A DNA stretch of 64,000 nt from Tragulus kanchil (GCA_022376925.1 JAIOJX010000030.1:167535084-167599083), one strand, 5' to 3'; shown: positions 11,511 through 23,124, counted from the first letter of the stretch. Numbers and translations are program-made. Notes: generated from the letters alone by a model not told the origin.

Positions 11511-11999
11511 CAGAAGACCCCCAGACTAACTCCTACCTCATTAACACTCTCTTCAAATTCTCCATCCAATTAAGTCTTACTATTTTTGCAAAAACCTCCG
11601 AGTTGTTTCAACATAGTATCGACTGAAAAAAAAAATGCGTAACCTAAAAATTGAGAATTTTTTTTTATTTAGTGGACAAATCTGAGAACTTCAGCCTGTG
11701 ACCTAGTCTCTTAGGTGGCTCTGAGAGACTGCTCTGAACAGGTAAAGGAGGAGCCAAGTAGTCGGAACACCAAAAGACTACCATTAATTAAATAAAATCA
11801 GATAGCTCAAGTAAAGGAACTTAGCATTTTTCTATGTATGAGAAGATGCAAAGATCTGGGCTGACTGAAATCTTCCCTTGGATGTGTGCCTCATCTCTTC
11901 GGGCCCAGCCTCCTGTGCTTTCCCATCCTGAATCTCTTCAGGGCTTATGGTCAGGGCAGCTGTAATGTGATGGCTGATGGCTCCAACATCATTTGTTCA

Positions 12000-12182
12000 C
12001 AGTGGGAAAGAATCCTCCTGCCATTGCAGAAGAGGCAGGTTCGATCCCTGGATCAGGAAGATCCCCTGGAGGAGAAAATGGCAACCCACTCCGGTATTCT
12101 TGCCTGGAAAATCTCATGGACAGAGGAGTCTGGCGAGCTACAGCCAGGGGGTTGCACAGAGTTGGGCATGACTGAGCACACT
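12000..12182 (+). mobile_element. Bov-tA SINE
   Basis: The motifs 'gcaggttcgatccctgg', 'gaagatcccctggaggag', 'aaatggcaacccactcc', 'attcttgcctggaaaat' and 'catgactgagcacact' are diagnostic of Bov-tA, a tRNA-derived head joined to a BovB-derived segment. The element begins inside the head near 'agtgggaaagaatcc'. The 133-codon frame over it is not a gene. Confidence 0.88.
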
Positions 12183-13085
12183 GGCGGACAACCGTTCTTC
12201 CCTAACAAAAGGGCTGTGGCAGTCGGTAGGAAAGCCAGGAGAGGAAGGTGGAGGCTCAGAGGTTTCTGGAGGCAGATTTCATTCTGAGCTGGAAACAGCC
12301 TGTCCTCTGGGTTCCAGTAAAATCTGCGTCATTCATCTGCCAGTGTCTCAGAGGTAAACTGGAGCATCTCCCTGTAAGGAGTTGCCTTGACCGTGAAATG
12401 GGCAGTTTCTGTCCTTGTCTCATGTTCCTTCGTCACAGCCACTTTGTGAGGTAGGTAGCTGTATGACTCACAGACACCCAAGGAGAGAGCTTTAACCAAA
12501 ATAAAGGTCGTATTTCCCTCATGTGACACGAAGACCAGAGAAGGAGCAGCCCAAGGCTGGTTCAGCGGTTGGAGACACCATCAGGAACCCAGGGTCTGCT
12601 CCACTGTCCCTGAGTAGGTGACTTCCACCCTTATTGTCAGAAGACCCCAGACTAAAAAAAAATTTTTTTTTACTATTTTTGCAAAACCTCCGAGTTGTTT
12701 CAACATAGTATCGACTGAAAAAAATCGTAACCTAAAAATTGAGAATTTTTTTATTTAGTGGACAAATCTGAGAACTTCAGCCTGTGACCTAGTCTCTTAG
12801 GTGGCTCTGAGAGACTGCTCTGAACAGGTAAAGGAGGAGCCAAGTAGTCGGAACACCAAAAGACTACCATTAATTAAATAAAATCAGATAGCTCAAGTAA
12901 AGGAACTTAGCATTTTTCTATGTATGAGAAGATGCAAAGATCTGGGCTGACTGAAATCTTCCCTTGGATGTGTGCCTCATCTCTTCGGGCCCAGCCTCCT
13001 GTGCTTTCCCATCCTGAATCTCTTCAGGGCTTATGGTCAGGGCAGCTGTAATGTGATGGCTGATGGCTCCAACATCATTTGTTCA

Positions 13086-13268
13086 CAGTGGGAAAGAATC
13101 CTCCTGCCATTGCAGAAGAGGCAGGTTCGATCCCTGGATCAGGAAGATCCCCTGGAGGAGAAAATGGCAACCCACTCCGGTATTCTTGCCTGGAAAATCT
13201 CATGGACAGAGGAGTCTGGCGAGCTACAGCCAGGGGGTTGCACAGAGTTGGGCATGACTGAGCACACT
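13086..13268 (+). mobile_element. Bov-tA SINE (second copy)
   Basis: This is identical to 12000-12182 and shifted by 1086 bases as part of tandem pair 4, so it should not be counted as a second insertion. Confidence 0.88.
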
Positions 13269-13726
13269 GGCGGACAACCGTTCTTCCCTAACAAAAGGGC
13301 TGTGGCAGTCGGTAGGAAAGCCAGGAGAGGAAGGTGGAGGCTCAGAGGTTTCTGGAGGCAGATTTCATTCTGAGCTGGAAACAGCCTGTCCTCTGGGTTC
13401 CAGTAAAATCTGCGTCATTCATCTGCCAGTGTCTCAGAGGTAAACTGGAGCATCTCCCTGTAAGGAGTTGCCTTGACCGTGAAATGGGCAGTTTCTGTCC
13501 TTGTCTCATGTTCCTTCGTCACAGCCACTTTGTGAGGTAGGTAGCTGTATGACTCACAGACACCCAAGGAGAGAGCTTTAACCAAAATAAAGGTCGTATT
13601 TCCCTCATGTGACACGAAGACCAGAGAAGGAGCAGCCCAAGGCTGGTTCAGCGGTTGGAGACACCATCAGGAACCCAGGGTCTGCTCCACTGTCCCTGAG
13701 TAGGTGACTTCCACCCTTATTGTCAG

Positions 13727-14134
13727 GAGATGACTGCCCCTCCCCAGTCAGCAGCCTTTATGCCCCAGGCAAGAAGAAGGTCAGAGAGTTTAAAAAGGCG
13801 TGTCAGCTGAGTCTGCACATGTTTATGAGGAAAGCCGTGGATGTCCTTGGAGCCATCCCAGCAGGCTTCTGGCCACCTCTTACGGGCAGGAACCAGCTAT
13901 ATGATCATCTCCCCTGGGTGCAAGGGAGCCAGGTAGGGGATGCACTTTATCTGGGTCACATCTCCCAAACACGGTTGGGGTTCTGTCGGTGAAAATGAAG
14001 GGCATTAGAAGTAGAGGGAGAGCAATCTACCTCTGTACTATGGTTTCTATGTTACTGTTGGTGAAATAGCATCAGAGAAACTTCCAGACTTATTCAAGGC
14101 CATGCATATGGTCAGGAAAAGACACCAGAAGACT
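13727..14134. other. Unassigned sequence
   Basis: A 90-codon plus-strand frame (13720-13992) starts at the end of the preceding unit, but it has no recognisable domain. I see no repeat family here. Confidence 0.4.
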
Positions 14135-14265
14135 TCCCCCAGGGATCCTGTGGCTGGGAATCTACTTTCCAGTGCAAGGGGATCGGGTTTAATCCCTGGT
14201 CAAGGAACTGAGATCCCACATGCCTGAGGTGCAACCAAAATTTTTAAAAAAGAGACCCAAACTCT
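14135..14265 (+). mobile_element. Short CHR-type SINE fragment
   Basis: The phrases 'ccagtgcaaggggatcggg', 'tttaatccctggtcaagg' and 'aactgagatcccacatgcc', ending in 'caaaatttttaaaaaagag', match a short, diverged tRNA-Glu-derived SINE with an A-rich tail. Confidence 0.6.
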
Positions 14266-14947
14266 GCCTCCAGAGCCTTCATCTGTGCTGGGCTTGTGTG
14301 CAGGGATGCCATGAGAAGCAGCGCACAAGACCCCAGCCAGTGTTCCTTCCCCACCACGAACACACACGGTGGAACCACACACGGCAAGAATGGTTGCTTT
14401 GTTTGTTTATTCATTTATTTATTCCTGTGTGAGTGTATGTGTCTGTGCACCTGGGTGTGCCTGTGTGCAGGCATGCATTCTTGGGTCATCTCTTTCGTTT
14501 ATTTGCCAGCGATGTGGATATAATTTGTGCTTCCCTAGTGCTTTCACTCATGGAACAGAGTTCAAGTAACTTAATCCAACTGTTTACTTAGTCAGTGGGG
14601 GAACGGGAACAGTGCCAGACTTCTGATGACTTGAAGGGGGATGAGCACTCCGCTCTGCTGGAGACATGACCCTGCTCCATGAAAGAAATCCTAGAAGAAT
14701 CAAAGAAGTGGAACACCTCCGGGGTCAATAAACAATATCTCTACCGTGTTTCTCTAATGAGGTTGACTCAAGAATTAAAAATTACTTTCGGGGGCTGCTG
14801 GATGTGGGTCTGACTGTTCAGAGAGCTGGGAGGTGTCCTGCAGAGTGGGCTGGAGTGTGCCTTTGTTCCTTCTTCAGGGCCTGTGTGCAGCCTGCGGCTG
14901 AAGCGAGGGTGCTGCCTTCCTTTCTGCCCATGCCCTCAGATCATTCC

Positions 14948-14980
14948 CAGGTGGTTCAGTGGTAAAGAATCCACCAACCA
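14948..14980 (+). mobile_element. Bov-tA SINE, left part (split by a younger SINE)
   Basis: The sequence 'caggtggttcagtggtaaag' is a Bov-tA head. It stops at 14980, where a CHR-like SINE is inserted, and Bov-tA resumes at 15281 with the same bases. Copy 2 places this part at 16039-16071. Confidence 0.85.
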
Positions 14981-15280
14981 GGGCTTCCCTGGTGGTCCAG
15001 TGGGTAGGGACACCGCCTTGCAGTGCAAGGGGCACCAGTTTGAGCCCTGGCCTGGGAAGATCCCATGTGCCGCGGAGCGGCTGGACCGATGTGTCCAGTT
15101 ACCGAGCCAGAGCTCTGGAGCGCATGCGCCCAGAGCCGGTGCTCTGCAGTGACAGAGGTCACCCCGATGGAAGGCCCACAGGAGCCAAAGAACAAAGATG
15201 GATGAACATAGATAAGTTAAAGACTAATAGAAGTGGCCCGCCCGCTCCCCTCCTTCCCCAACCCGCCCCTCCTGCAATAA
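14981..15280 (+). mobile_element. Young CHR-like SINE nested in Bov-tA
   Basis: The element runs from 'gggcttccctggtggtccag' through 'gccgcggagcggctgg' and 'gccaaagaacaaagatgg' to an A-rich tail. It is bounded by the 17-base duplication of host sequence aaagaatccaccaacca (14964-14980) and aaagaatccaccgacca (15281-15297), one mismatch. It therefore inserted after the Bov-tA copy. Confidence 0.92.
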
Positions 15281-15464
15281 AAAGAATCCACCGACCAAGC
15301 AGGAGATAGGGTTCGATCTCTGGACCTGGGGAGGAAATGGCAACCTATTCCAGTATTCTTGCCTGGTGGGAAATCCCATGGAAAGAGGAGCCTGGCTGGC
15401 TACAACCTATGGGGTCGAAAAGAGTTGAACCCAATTTAGTGACTAAACAACAGCAAGAGTTTAT
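15281..15464 (+). mobile_element. Bov-tA SINE, right part
   Basis: This is the continuation of the interrupted Bov-tA: 'gggttcgatctctgg', 'gaaatggcaacctattcc', 'attcttgcctggtgggaaat', 'gaggagcctggctggctac' and 'ggggtcgaaaagag'. The repeated target site at its left edge joins it to 14948-14980. Confidence 0.88.
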
Positions 15465-16071
15465 TGGTGCTTTGTTCTTAAAAGGTAAAAAAATTTTTTT
15501 TTCATTTATTTATTCCTGTGTGAGTGTATGTGTCTGTGCACCTGGGTGTGCCTGTGTGCAGGCATGCATTCTTGGGTCATCTCTTTCGTTTATTTGCCAG
15601 CGATGTGGATATAATTTGTGCTTCCCTAGTGCTTTCACTCATGGAACAGAGTTCAAGTAACTTAATCCAACTGTTTACTTAGTCAGTGGGGGAACGGGAA
15701 CAGTGCCAGACTTCTGATGACTTGAAGGGGGATGAGCACTCCGCTCTGCTGGAGACATGACCCTGCTCCATGAAAGAAATCCTAGAAGAATCAAAGAAGT
15801 GGAACACCTCCGGGGTCAATAAACAATATCTCTACCGTGTTTCTCTAATGAGGTTGACTCAAGAATTAAAAATTACTTTCGGGGGCTGCTGGATGTGGGT
15901 CTGACTGTTCAGAGAGCTGGGAGGTGTCCTGCAGAGTGGGCTGGAGTGTGCCTTTGTTCCTTCTTCAGGGCCTGTGTGCAGCCTGCGGCTGAAGCGAGGG
16001 TGCTGCCTTCCTTTCTGCCCATGCCCTCAGATCATTCCCAGGTGGTTCAGTGGTAAAGAATCCACCAACCA

Positions 16072-16377
16072 GGGCTTCCCTGGTGGTCCAGTGGGTAGGG
16101 ACACCGCCTTGCAGTGCAAGGGGCACCAGTTTGAGCCCTGGCCTGGGAAGATCCCATGTGCCGCGGAGCGGCTGGACCGATGTGTCCAGTTACCGAGCCA
16201 GAGCTCTGGAGCGCATGCGCCCAGAGCCGGTGCTCTGCAGTGACAGAGGTCACCCCGATGGAAGGCCCACAGGAGCCAAAGAACAAAGATGGATGAACAT
16301 AGATAAGTTAAAGACTAATAGAAGTGGCCCGCCCGCTCCCCTCCTTCCCCAACCCGCCCCCCTCCCCTGCAATAAAA
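16072..16377 (+). mobile_element. Young CHR-like SINE nested in Bov-tA (second copy)
   Basis: This is the second copy of the insertion at 14981-15280, with target sites at 16055-16071 and 16378-16394. The poly-C and poly-A runs are longer here and probably closer to the true sequence. The outer Bov-tA continues at 16378-16560. Confidence 0.92.
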
Positions 16378-17324
16378 AAAGAATCCACCGACCAAGCAGG
16401 AGATAGGGTTCGATCTCTGGACCTGGAGAGGGAAATGGCAACCTATTCCAGTATTCTTGCCTGGTGGGAAATCCCATGGAAAGAGGAGCCTGGCTGGCTA
16501 CAACCTATGGGGTCGAAAAGAGTTGAACCCAATTTAGTGACTAAACAACAGCAAGAGTTTATTGCAGTCTCCCTTCACCTTGTACAGGATATATTAATAA
16601 CATTATCCTGGTTCAGGTCTGTCACAAAATCATATCTACAGTGGTGATTGTTGGCACAGGAAGGTGGACACATAGCCAAAAATACTCCGAAAATGCTCCA
16701 GTGCCTCAGTCACCTTCAAGCCTTAGCTTGGAGGAGACTTGCTGCTGGGCCCAACCTTTCTTCTTCCCATGAACCCCACCAGACTAGACCTTCTCACCCT
16801 CCAGGCTCACAGTAGCGGTCCCTGGTTCTCTAGGACAGGATGAGGGTCTCTTCCAAAGGGCCCCGCATACTGCACAGTTCTGACCAGAACTGGAACCGAC
16901 CACCTGGTGTGGTTAGGAGATAACTAGGGTGACCAGATCATCTGTCATCTAAACCAGAACTCTTCAGAAGGAGAGGCAGCACCATTAGTAATTACACAGA
17001 GACAACAAACAGAAACCAGAACTTGGGCTCAACCCCAGTGATTTCAGAGATGTGAAAGTAGGAACAGGAAGAAAGATACATCTTACCATTAGTGAAACGT
17101 GGCATTTAACTTTTCAGATTCTTTTTGGACAAGTGGAAAGCTGCCTTACATGGTCTTTGAGAATATTCTCTTGTTTCTGTTTGTTTATTTATTTCTTAGG
17201 TGATGGAGCCCAGAGGGGCCATAGTTTAGAGAAGCAAGCACTTTGGTGCCCTGATTGTAGGGCTGGAACTTGGTTCAGTGTGTCCGGAAGACATTTGACA
17301 CTATGCATCAAAGGCTTTAAAATA

Positions 17325-17800
17325 ATTCATAACCTCTGACTCAGCAGTTCTATCCCTGGGAATCTCTCCTATGGAGATAATCAAAGTCATGCCAGAAAAA
17401 AAGAATTTGTCTGTGTTCATCACAGCATTAACAAAAAACAGGAAATAATTTAAATAGTCAGCCCATCAATAGGTTACATAAATGATTATACAAACCTTTT
17501 GATAGAAAACAAAGAACCTGAAGAGGGAGGGCCTGGAATATCTAAAAAAAGGAAAACAAAGAACCACTCAAAAATTATGTTGCAAAAGTATGTTTAATGA
17601 CATCTTGTTAGAAAAAGGTTTACAATGTAATCCATACATAATTTAGTTTTATCTGTAAACTCTTTGTAAAAAAAAAAGAGAGACCTATGTGTATTTTCTT
17701 TTTATGCCAGAAAAATTCTCTATATATTTCTGGCAATTTGGTTTTTTCTTTATAATTTTTAATATTTTCTAATTGTGAATGTTTAAAAAAAACAAAATTG
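17325..17800 (+). mobile_element. L1 LINE 3' UTR (old, plus strand)
   Basis: Phrases such as 'gcagttctatccctgggaat', 'gttcatcacagcattaac', 'ggaaataatttaaatagtc', 'gtttaatgacatcttgtta' and a closing 'tttaaaaaaaacaaaatt' follow the 3' UTR of old mammalian L1 subfamilies. No coding frame survives. The second copy is at 18400-18875. Confidence 0.75.
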
Positions 17801-18399
17801 CTGCCTAAAAATACTCGAAAATGCTCCTGCCAGGCTCACAATTTTGAACCCCACCAGACTAGACCTTCTCACCCTCCAGGCTCACAGTAGCGGTCCCTGG
17901 TTCTCTAGGACAGGATGAGGGTCTCTTCCAAAGGGCCCCGCATACTGCACAGTTCTGACCAGAACTGGAACCGACCACCTGGTGTGGTTAGGAGATAACT
18001 AGGGTGACCAGATCATCTGTCATCTAAACCAGAACTCTTCAGAAGGAGAGGCAGCACCATTAGTAATTACACAGAGACAACAAACAGAAACCAGAACTTG
18101 GGCTCAACCCCAGTGATTTCAGAGATGTGAAAGTAGGAACAGGAAGAAAGATACATCTTACCATTAGTGAAACGTGGCATTTAACTTTTCAGATTCTTTT
18201 TGGACAAGTGGAAAGCTGCCTTACATGGTCTTTGAGAATATTCTCTTGTTTCTGTTTGTTTATTTATTTCTTAGGTGATGGAGCCCAGAGGGGCCATAGT
18301 TTAGAGAAGCAAGCACTTTGGTGCCCTGATTGTAGGGCTGGAACTTGGTTCAGTGTGTCCGGAAGACATTTGACACTATGCATCAAAGGCTTTAAAATA

Positions 18400-18875
18400 A
18401 TTCATAACCTCTGACTCAGCAGTTCTATCCCTGGGAATCTCTCCTATGGAGATAATCAAAGTCATGCCAGAAAAAAAGAATTTGTCTGTGTTCATCACAG
18501 CATTAACAAAAAACAGGAAATAATTTAAATAGTCAGCCCATCAATAGGTTACATAAATGATTATACAAACCTTTTGATAGAAAACAAAGAACCTGAAGAG
18601 GGAGGGCCTGGAATATCTAAAAAAAGGAAAACAAAGAACCACTCAAAAATTATGTTGCAAAAGTATGTTTAATGACATCTTGTTAGAAAAAGGTTTACAA
18701 TGTAATCCATACATAATTTAGTTTTATCTGTAAACTCTTTGTAAAAAAAAAAGAGAGACCTATGTGTATTTTCTTTTTATGCCAGAAAAATTCTCTATAT
18801 ATTTCTGGCAATTTGGTTTTTTCTTTATAATTTTTAATATTTTCTAATTGTGAATGTTTAAAAAAAACAAAATTG
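18400..18875 (+). mobile_element. L1 LINE 3' UTR (second copy)
   Basis: This is the same old L1 tail as at 17325-17800, shifted by 1075 bases within tandem pair 6. Confidence 0.75.
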
Positions 18876-18886
18876 CTGCCTAAATG

Positions 18887-21009
18887 AACCTAATATGTAC
18901 TTTTATATAAAAACAAATTTTCGGTGGTGTTTTCATGTTTTTACATTACTCCTGACTCTCAGAAAAGAGGTATTTCTGCTGAAATACATTTCCCTTAAAG
19001 CTGAGAGCTGGTTTGGGGTAATAAAATCAAACTGGACAAACCTGTTTTGTTTGGGGCATACAAAAAGCCAATCTTGTAGTAAGATCATACTTTTCCACTG
19101 TTCCTCTAAAGAATTATTTTTAAAGAGAAAGAATAGGTTTTCCTATTTACCTTTTTAATGGCGCTTTCTAGATTGACTTCTCAGCCACTTTCATAAGTAT
19201 CTAGGAAATTCATGTGCATCTTTCAGCGAAGCGCTGAGTCCCCCCCAGCCTTGGGGCCCCAGCTTCCTACTGTTCGGCAGGTTGATGCCCTCTGGTCCTT
19301 GACAGCAAGGAGAGCAGCTTTGCCAGGGCAGGTCCCAGCCTTGAGCAGGAGCACTCAGCGTCTTCCTGGCACAGAAGCAGCTGCAGGCTCACGACTTCCA
19401 CCCTAGAGGTGTGAGCACGCTTTGATCTCTCAGGATCTCTTTTCCCCCCATTTCTCCTGCAGCCCTTCCAGTGCCTGTCTAAGCAAACTTCTGTATCAAA
19501 CTCTCTTTGAGATTCCTAGGTGGTTTCTACAGCCTGGGTTGCACCACGCGTGGTGTTCCCACATGGTTCAGAGGACCAGAGCAGGGTGTTTATACGGTAA
19601 CATTCTGGTAACTGACACTTCAGCACCCTTCCAAGAAATTGGAAACCCTAACTGGAGGGTTTGGAAACCTGTCTCCCTCATGCTTTGAATGCTCAAGATG
19701 GCAGAAATCCTGGCTGTGACAACGGCCCGGAACATAGGCATGCACAGGCTGTAAGGGTCTGAGTAGCTATGTCCAGGCTTCCACAGTGAGTAGTGAGGAA
19801 GCCCACCACCTCCTCCCCAAGACCCAGAGAAAAACCTGCACAGAGGAAATACTGTGGACGGCCAAATGAGGTGTGCCTGAGGGAGCGCTGGGAGCAGCTC
19901 CTGGGACATTTCTTAATGGGGTATTATATGCAAAAAATTCTCTAATATGTAAACTTTTAAAAAAAATTTAAAAACCTAATATGTACTTTTATATAAAAAC
20001 AAATTTTCGGTGGTGTTTTCATGTTTTTACATTACTCCTGACTCTCAGAAAAGAGGTATTTCTGCTGAAATACATTTCCCTTAAAGCTGAGAGCTGGTTT
20101 GGGGTAATAAAATCAAACTGGACAAACCTGTTTTGTTTGGGGCATACAAAAAGCCAATCTTGTAGTAAGATCATACTTTTCCACTGTTCCTCTAAAGAAT
20201 TATTTTTAAAGAGAAAGAATAGGTTTTCCTATTTACCTTTTTTAATGGCGCTTTCTAGATTGACTTCTCAGCCACTTTCATAAGTATCTAGGAAATTCAT
20301 GTGCATCTTTCAGCGAAGCGCTGAGTCCCCCCCAGCCTTGGGGCCCCAGCTTCCTACTGTTCGGCAGGTTGATGCCCTCTGGTCCTTGACAGCAAGGAGA
20401 GCAGCTTTGCCAGGGCAGGTCCCAGCCTTGAGCAGGAGCACTCAGCGTCTTCCTGGCACAGAAGCAGCTGCAGGCTCACGACTTCCACCCTAGAGGTGTG
20501 AGCACGCTTTGATCTCTCAGGATCTCTTTTCCCCCCATTTCTCCTGCAGCCCTTCCAGTGCCTGTCTAAGCAAACTTCTGTATCAAACTCTCTTTGAGAT
20601 TCCTAGGTGGTTTCTACAGCCTGGGTTGCACCACGCGTGGTGTTCCCACATGGTTCAGAGGACCAGAGCAGGGTGTTTATACGGTAACATTCTGGTAACT
20701 GACACTTCAGCACCCTTCCAAGAAATTGGAAACCCTAACTGGAGGGTTTGGAAACCTGTCTCCCTCATGCTTTGAATGCTCAAGATGGCAGAAATCCTGG
20801 CTGTGACAACGGCCCGGAACATAGGCATGCACAGGCTGTAAGGGTCTGAGTAGCTATGTCCAGGCTTCCACAGTGAGTAGTGAGGAAGCCCACCACCTCC
20901 TCCCCAAGACCCAGAGAAAAACCTGCACAGAGGAAATACTGTGGACGGCCAAATGAGGTGTGCCTGAGGGAGAGCTGGGAGCAGCTCCTGGGACATTTCT
21001 TAATGGGGT
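18887..21009. repeat. Tandem pair 7 (about 1.04 kb unit)
   Basis: Copy 1 is 18887-19922 and copy 2 is 19973-21009, offset 1086-1087. The filler 19923-19972 holds 'ctaatatgtaaactttta', a garbled form of the unit's own start 'cctaatatgtacttttat', followed by A/T runs. Near its right end copy 1 has 'gagcgctggg', where the two other occurrences have 'gagagctggg'. I recognise no gene or transposon inside. Confidence 0.95.
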
Positions 21010-21349
21010 GGAGGAGATGTTGTATGGGGTGGGGGAGGGGAGGCATGTCCTGGGGGAAGGAGACAGCAAGCAGCTGACTGAGGAACTGTGGAAGCTGAGG
21101 CTTGAGCAGTGAGAATGGGAAATGAAGGAGCACTGGTCAGGGACACTCTGTAGGCCTAGACGCCTAACAAGTGAAGTTAGCTAAGTGAATCCTCTGGGTC
21201 GCCATGACATGGGGGCTAAGACCAAAGTGCCACCTGGTTAAAACTGCACCGATGCTTTGGGTAGTAGGAAGTCAGTTTGTATTTAGCATACCGGAAACCG
21301 GCAAAGCCATCCTTTATTTATTTATTTAATGTGATGTTTCTTTATTTAT

Positions 21350-21524
21350 TGGGCTTCCCTGGTGGCTCAGACGGTAAAGAATCCACCTGCCATGTGGGAG
21401 ACGTGGGCTCTATCTCTGGGTTGGGAAGATCCCCTAGAGAACGGAACGGCTAGAACTCCATGGACAGAGGAGCCTGGCAATCTACAGTTCATGGGGTCAC
21501 AAAAAGTCGGACACAATTGAGCCG
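21350..21524 (+). mobile_element. Bov-tA SINE (near full length)
   Basis: A complete tRNA-like head 'gggcttccctggtggctcag' is followed by 'agaatccacctgccatg', 'gttgggaagatcccctag', 'ccatggacagaggagcctgg' and 'gtcacaaaaagtcggacac'. The flanks are both 'ttatttat'-like, consistent with a short A/T-rich target site. Confidence 0.9.
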
Positions 21525-21539
21525 CTTTCACTTATTTAT

Positions 21540-21655
21540 GTATTCAGTATTCTGGCTGTGTCATGTGGATGCAGGATGATTCCCCAGCCAGGGATTGAAT
21601 CGGGGCCTCTGCAGTGAAAATATAGAATCCTGTGACCATTTCGGCACCAGAAAAC
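21540..21655 (-). mobile_element. Short CHR-type SINE (inverted)
   Basis: The run 'gattccccagccagggattg', 'aatcggggcctctgcagtg' and 'gaatcctgtgaccatttcgg' is the inverted head of a CHR SINE of the kind ending in '...gaccgccagggaa'. It is diverged. The second copy is at 22622-22737. Confidence 0.6.
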
Positions 21656-21689
21656 CCCCGTACATGGTATTTTATTATATTTGTAATAT

Positions 21690-22014
21690 ATTTTTAAATT
21701 TTATTTATTTGTTTATTTTTGACTGTGCTGAGTCTTTGTTGTGCATGCTTTTCTCTAGTTGCGGAGAGTGAGAGCTACCCTGTGGTTGCAGTGTTCAGGC
21801 TTCTCATTGCAGTTGCTTCCTCTGTTGCAGAGCTTTAGGGTGAAGAGGCTTCAGTAGTTGCAGCTCCCAGACTCTAGGACACAGGCCCAGTAGTTGTGGG
21901 GTACTGATTTAGTTGTTCTGAAGCATCTGGGGTCTTCCTGGATCAGGGATCGAACCTGTGTCTCCTGCACTGGCAGGTAGATTCTTTACCACTGAGCCAC
22001 CAGAGAAGCCCCTA
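21690..22014 (-). mobile_element. CHR-type SINE (inverted, long)
   Basis: It begins with the A/T tail 'ttttatttatttgtttattt', then 'gactgtgctgagtctttg', 'cttctcattgcagttgc', 'cagctcccagactctagg' and 'ggatcagggatcgaacctg', ending 'ccaccagagaagcccc'. This is the complete inverted order of a CHR-2-like element. Confidence 0.85.
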
Positions 22015-22431
22015 AAAGTGGTATTTTCGGCCAAATGAGGTGTGCCTGAGGGAGAGCTGGGAGCAGCTCCTGGGACATTTCTTAATGGGGTGGAGGAGAT
22101 GTTGTATGGGGTGGGGGAGGGGAGGCATGTCCTGGGGGAAGGAGACAGCAAGCAGCTGACTGAGGAACTGTGGAAGCTGAGGCTTGAGCAGTGAGAATGG
22201 GAAATGAAGGAGCACTGGTCAGGGACACTCTGTAGGCCTAGACGCCTAACAAGTGAAGTTAGCTAAGTGAATCCTCTGGGTCGCCATGACATGGGGGCTA
22301 AGACCAAAGTGCCACCTGGTTAAAACTGCACCGATGCTTTGGGTAGTAGGAAGTCAGTTTGTATTTAGTATACCGGAAACCGGCAAAGCCATCCTTTATT
22401 TATTTATTTAATGTGATGTTTCTTTATTTAT

Positions 22432-22606
22432 TGGGCTTCCCTGGTGGCTCAGACGGTAAAGAATCCACCTGCCATGTGGGAGACGTGGGCTCTATCTCTG
22501 GGTTGGGAAGATCCCCTAGAGAACGGAACGGCTAGAACTCCATGGACAGAGGAGCCTGGCAATCTACAGTTCATGGGGTCACAAAAAGTCGGACACAATT
22601 GAGCCG
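22432..22606 (+). mobile_element. Bov-tA SINE (second copy)
   Basis: This is the same insertion as 21350-21524, shifted by 1082 bases. Confidence 0.9.
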
Positions 22607-22771
22607 CTTTCACTTATTTATGTATTCAGTATTCTGGCTGTGTCATGTGGATGCAGGATGATTCCCCAGCCAGGGATTGAATCGGGGCCTCTGCAGTGAA
22701 AATATAGAATCCTGTGACCATTTCGGCACCAGAAAACCCCCGTACATGGTATTTTATTATATTTGTAATAT

Positions 22772-23096
22772 ATTTTTAAATTTTATTTATTTGTTTATTT
22801 TTGACTGTGCTGAGTCTTTGTTGTGCATGCTTTTCTCTAGTTGCGGAGAGTGAGAGCTACCCTGTGGTTGCAGTGTTCAGGCTTCTCATTGCAGTTGCTT
22901 CCTCTGTTGCAGAGCTTTAGGGTGAAGAGGCTTCAGTAGTTGCAGCTCCCAGACTCTAGGACACAGGCCCAGTAGTTGTGGGGTACTGATTTAGTTGTTC
23001 TGAAGCATCTGGGGTCTTCCTGGATCAGGGATCGAACCTGTGTCTCCTGCACTGGCAGGTAGATTCTTTACCACTGAGCCACCAGAGAAGCCCCTA
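22772..23096 (-). mobile_element. CHR-type SINE (second copy)
   Basis: This is the same insertion as 21690-22014, shifted by 1082 bases. Here the natural right flank (aaaggggacaactgt) follows it. Confidence 0.85.
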
Positions 23097-23124
23097 AAAG
23101 TGGTATTTTAAAGGGGACAACTGT

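Larger units (their letters stand above)
11511..13726. repeat. Tandem pair 4 (about 1.09-1.13 kb unit)
   Basis: Copy 1 is 11511-12640 and copy 2 is 12638-13726; the main offset is 1086. The start of copy 2 is damaged: about 50 bases of copy 1 after 'cccagacta' are replaced by a run of A then T (12654-12671), and 'gactgaaaaaaaaaatgcg' becomes 'gactgaaaaaaatcg'. Away from the edge the copies agree. A Bov-tA SINE is carried in both. Confidence 0.95.
14410..16564. repeat. Tandem pair 5 (about 1.06 kb unit)
   Basis: Copy 1 is 14410-15466 and copy 2 is 15501-16564, offset 1091 rising to 1098. Near its right end copy 1 has lost bases: 'cccgcccctcctgcaataaaaag' against 'cccgcccccctcccctgcaataaaaaaag', and 'cctggggagg' against 'cctggagaggg'. 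The filler 15467-15500 ends in runs of A and T. The nested SINE pair lies inside both copies. Confidence 0.95.
16678..18884. repeat. Tandem pair 6 (about 1.08-1.13 kb unit)
   Basis: Copy 1 is 16678-17809 and copy 2 is 17807-18884; the main offset is 1075. The first 40 bases of copy 2 are scrambled: after 'aaaaatactcgaaaatgctcc' about 55 bases of copy 1 are missing and 'tgccaggctcacaatttt' is inserted before 'gaaccccaccag'. Both copies carry the same L1 3' end. Confidence 0.95.
20946..23109. repeat. Tandem pair 8 (1082-bp unit, clean join)
   Basis: Copy 1 is 20946-22027 and copy 2 is 22028-23109. They abut exactly and differ, as far as I can see, only at 21287 C against 22369 T. The first 64 bases also form the end of tandem pair 7. 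The unit carries one Bov-tA and two CHR-type SINE pieces. Confidence 0.95.

Noticed and set aside
12370..12530. Inverted MIR near 'gtgaggtaggtagctg'
   Set aside because: Only a short stretch resembles MIR, and the neighbouring order does not follow the consensus well enough to call.
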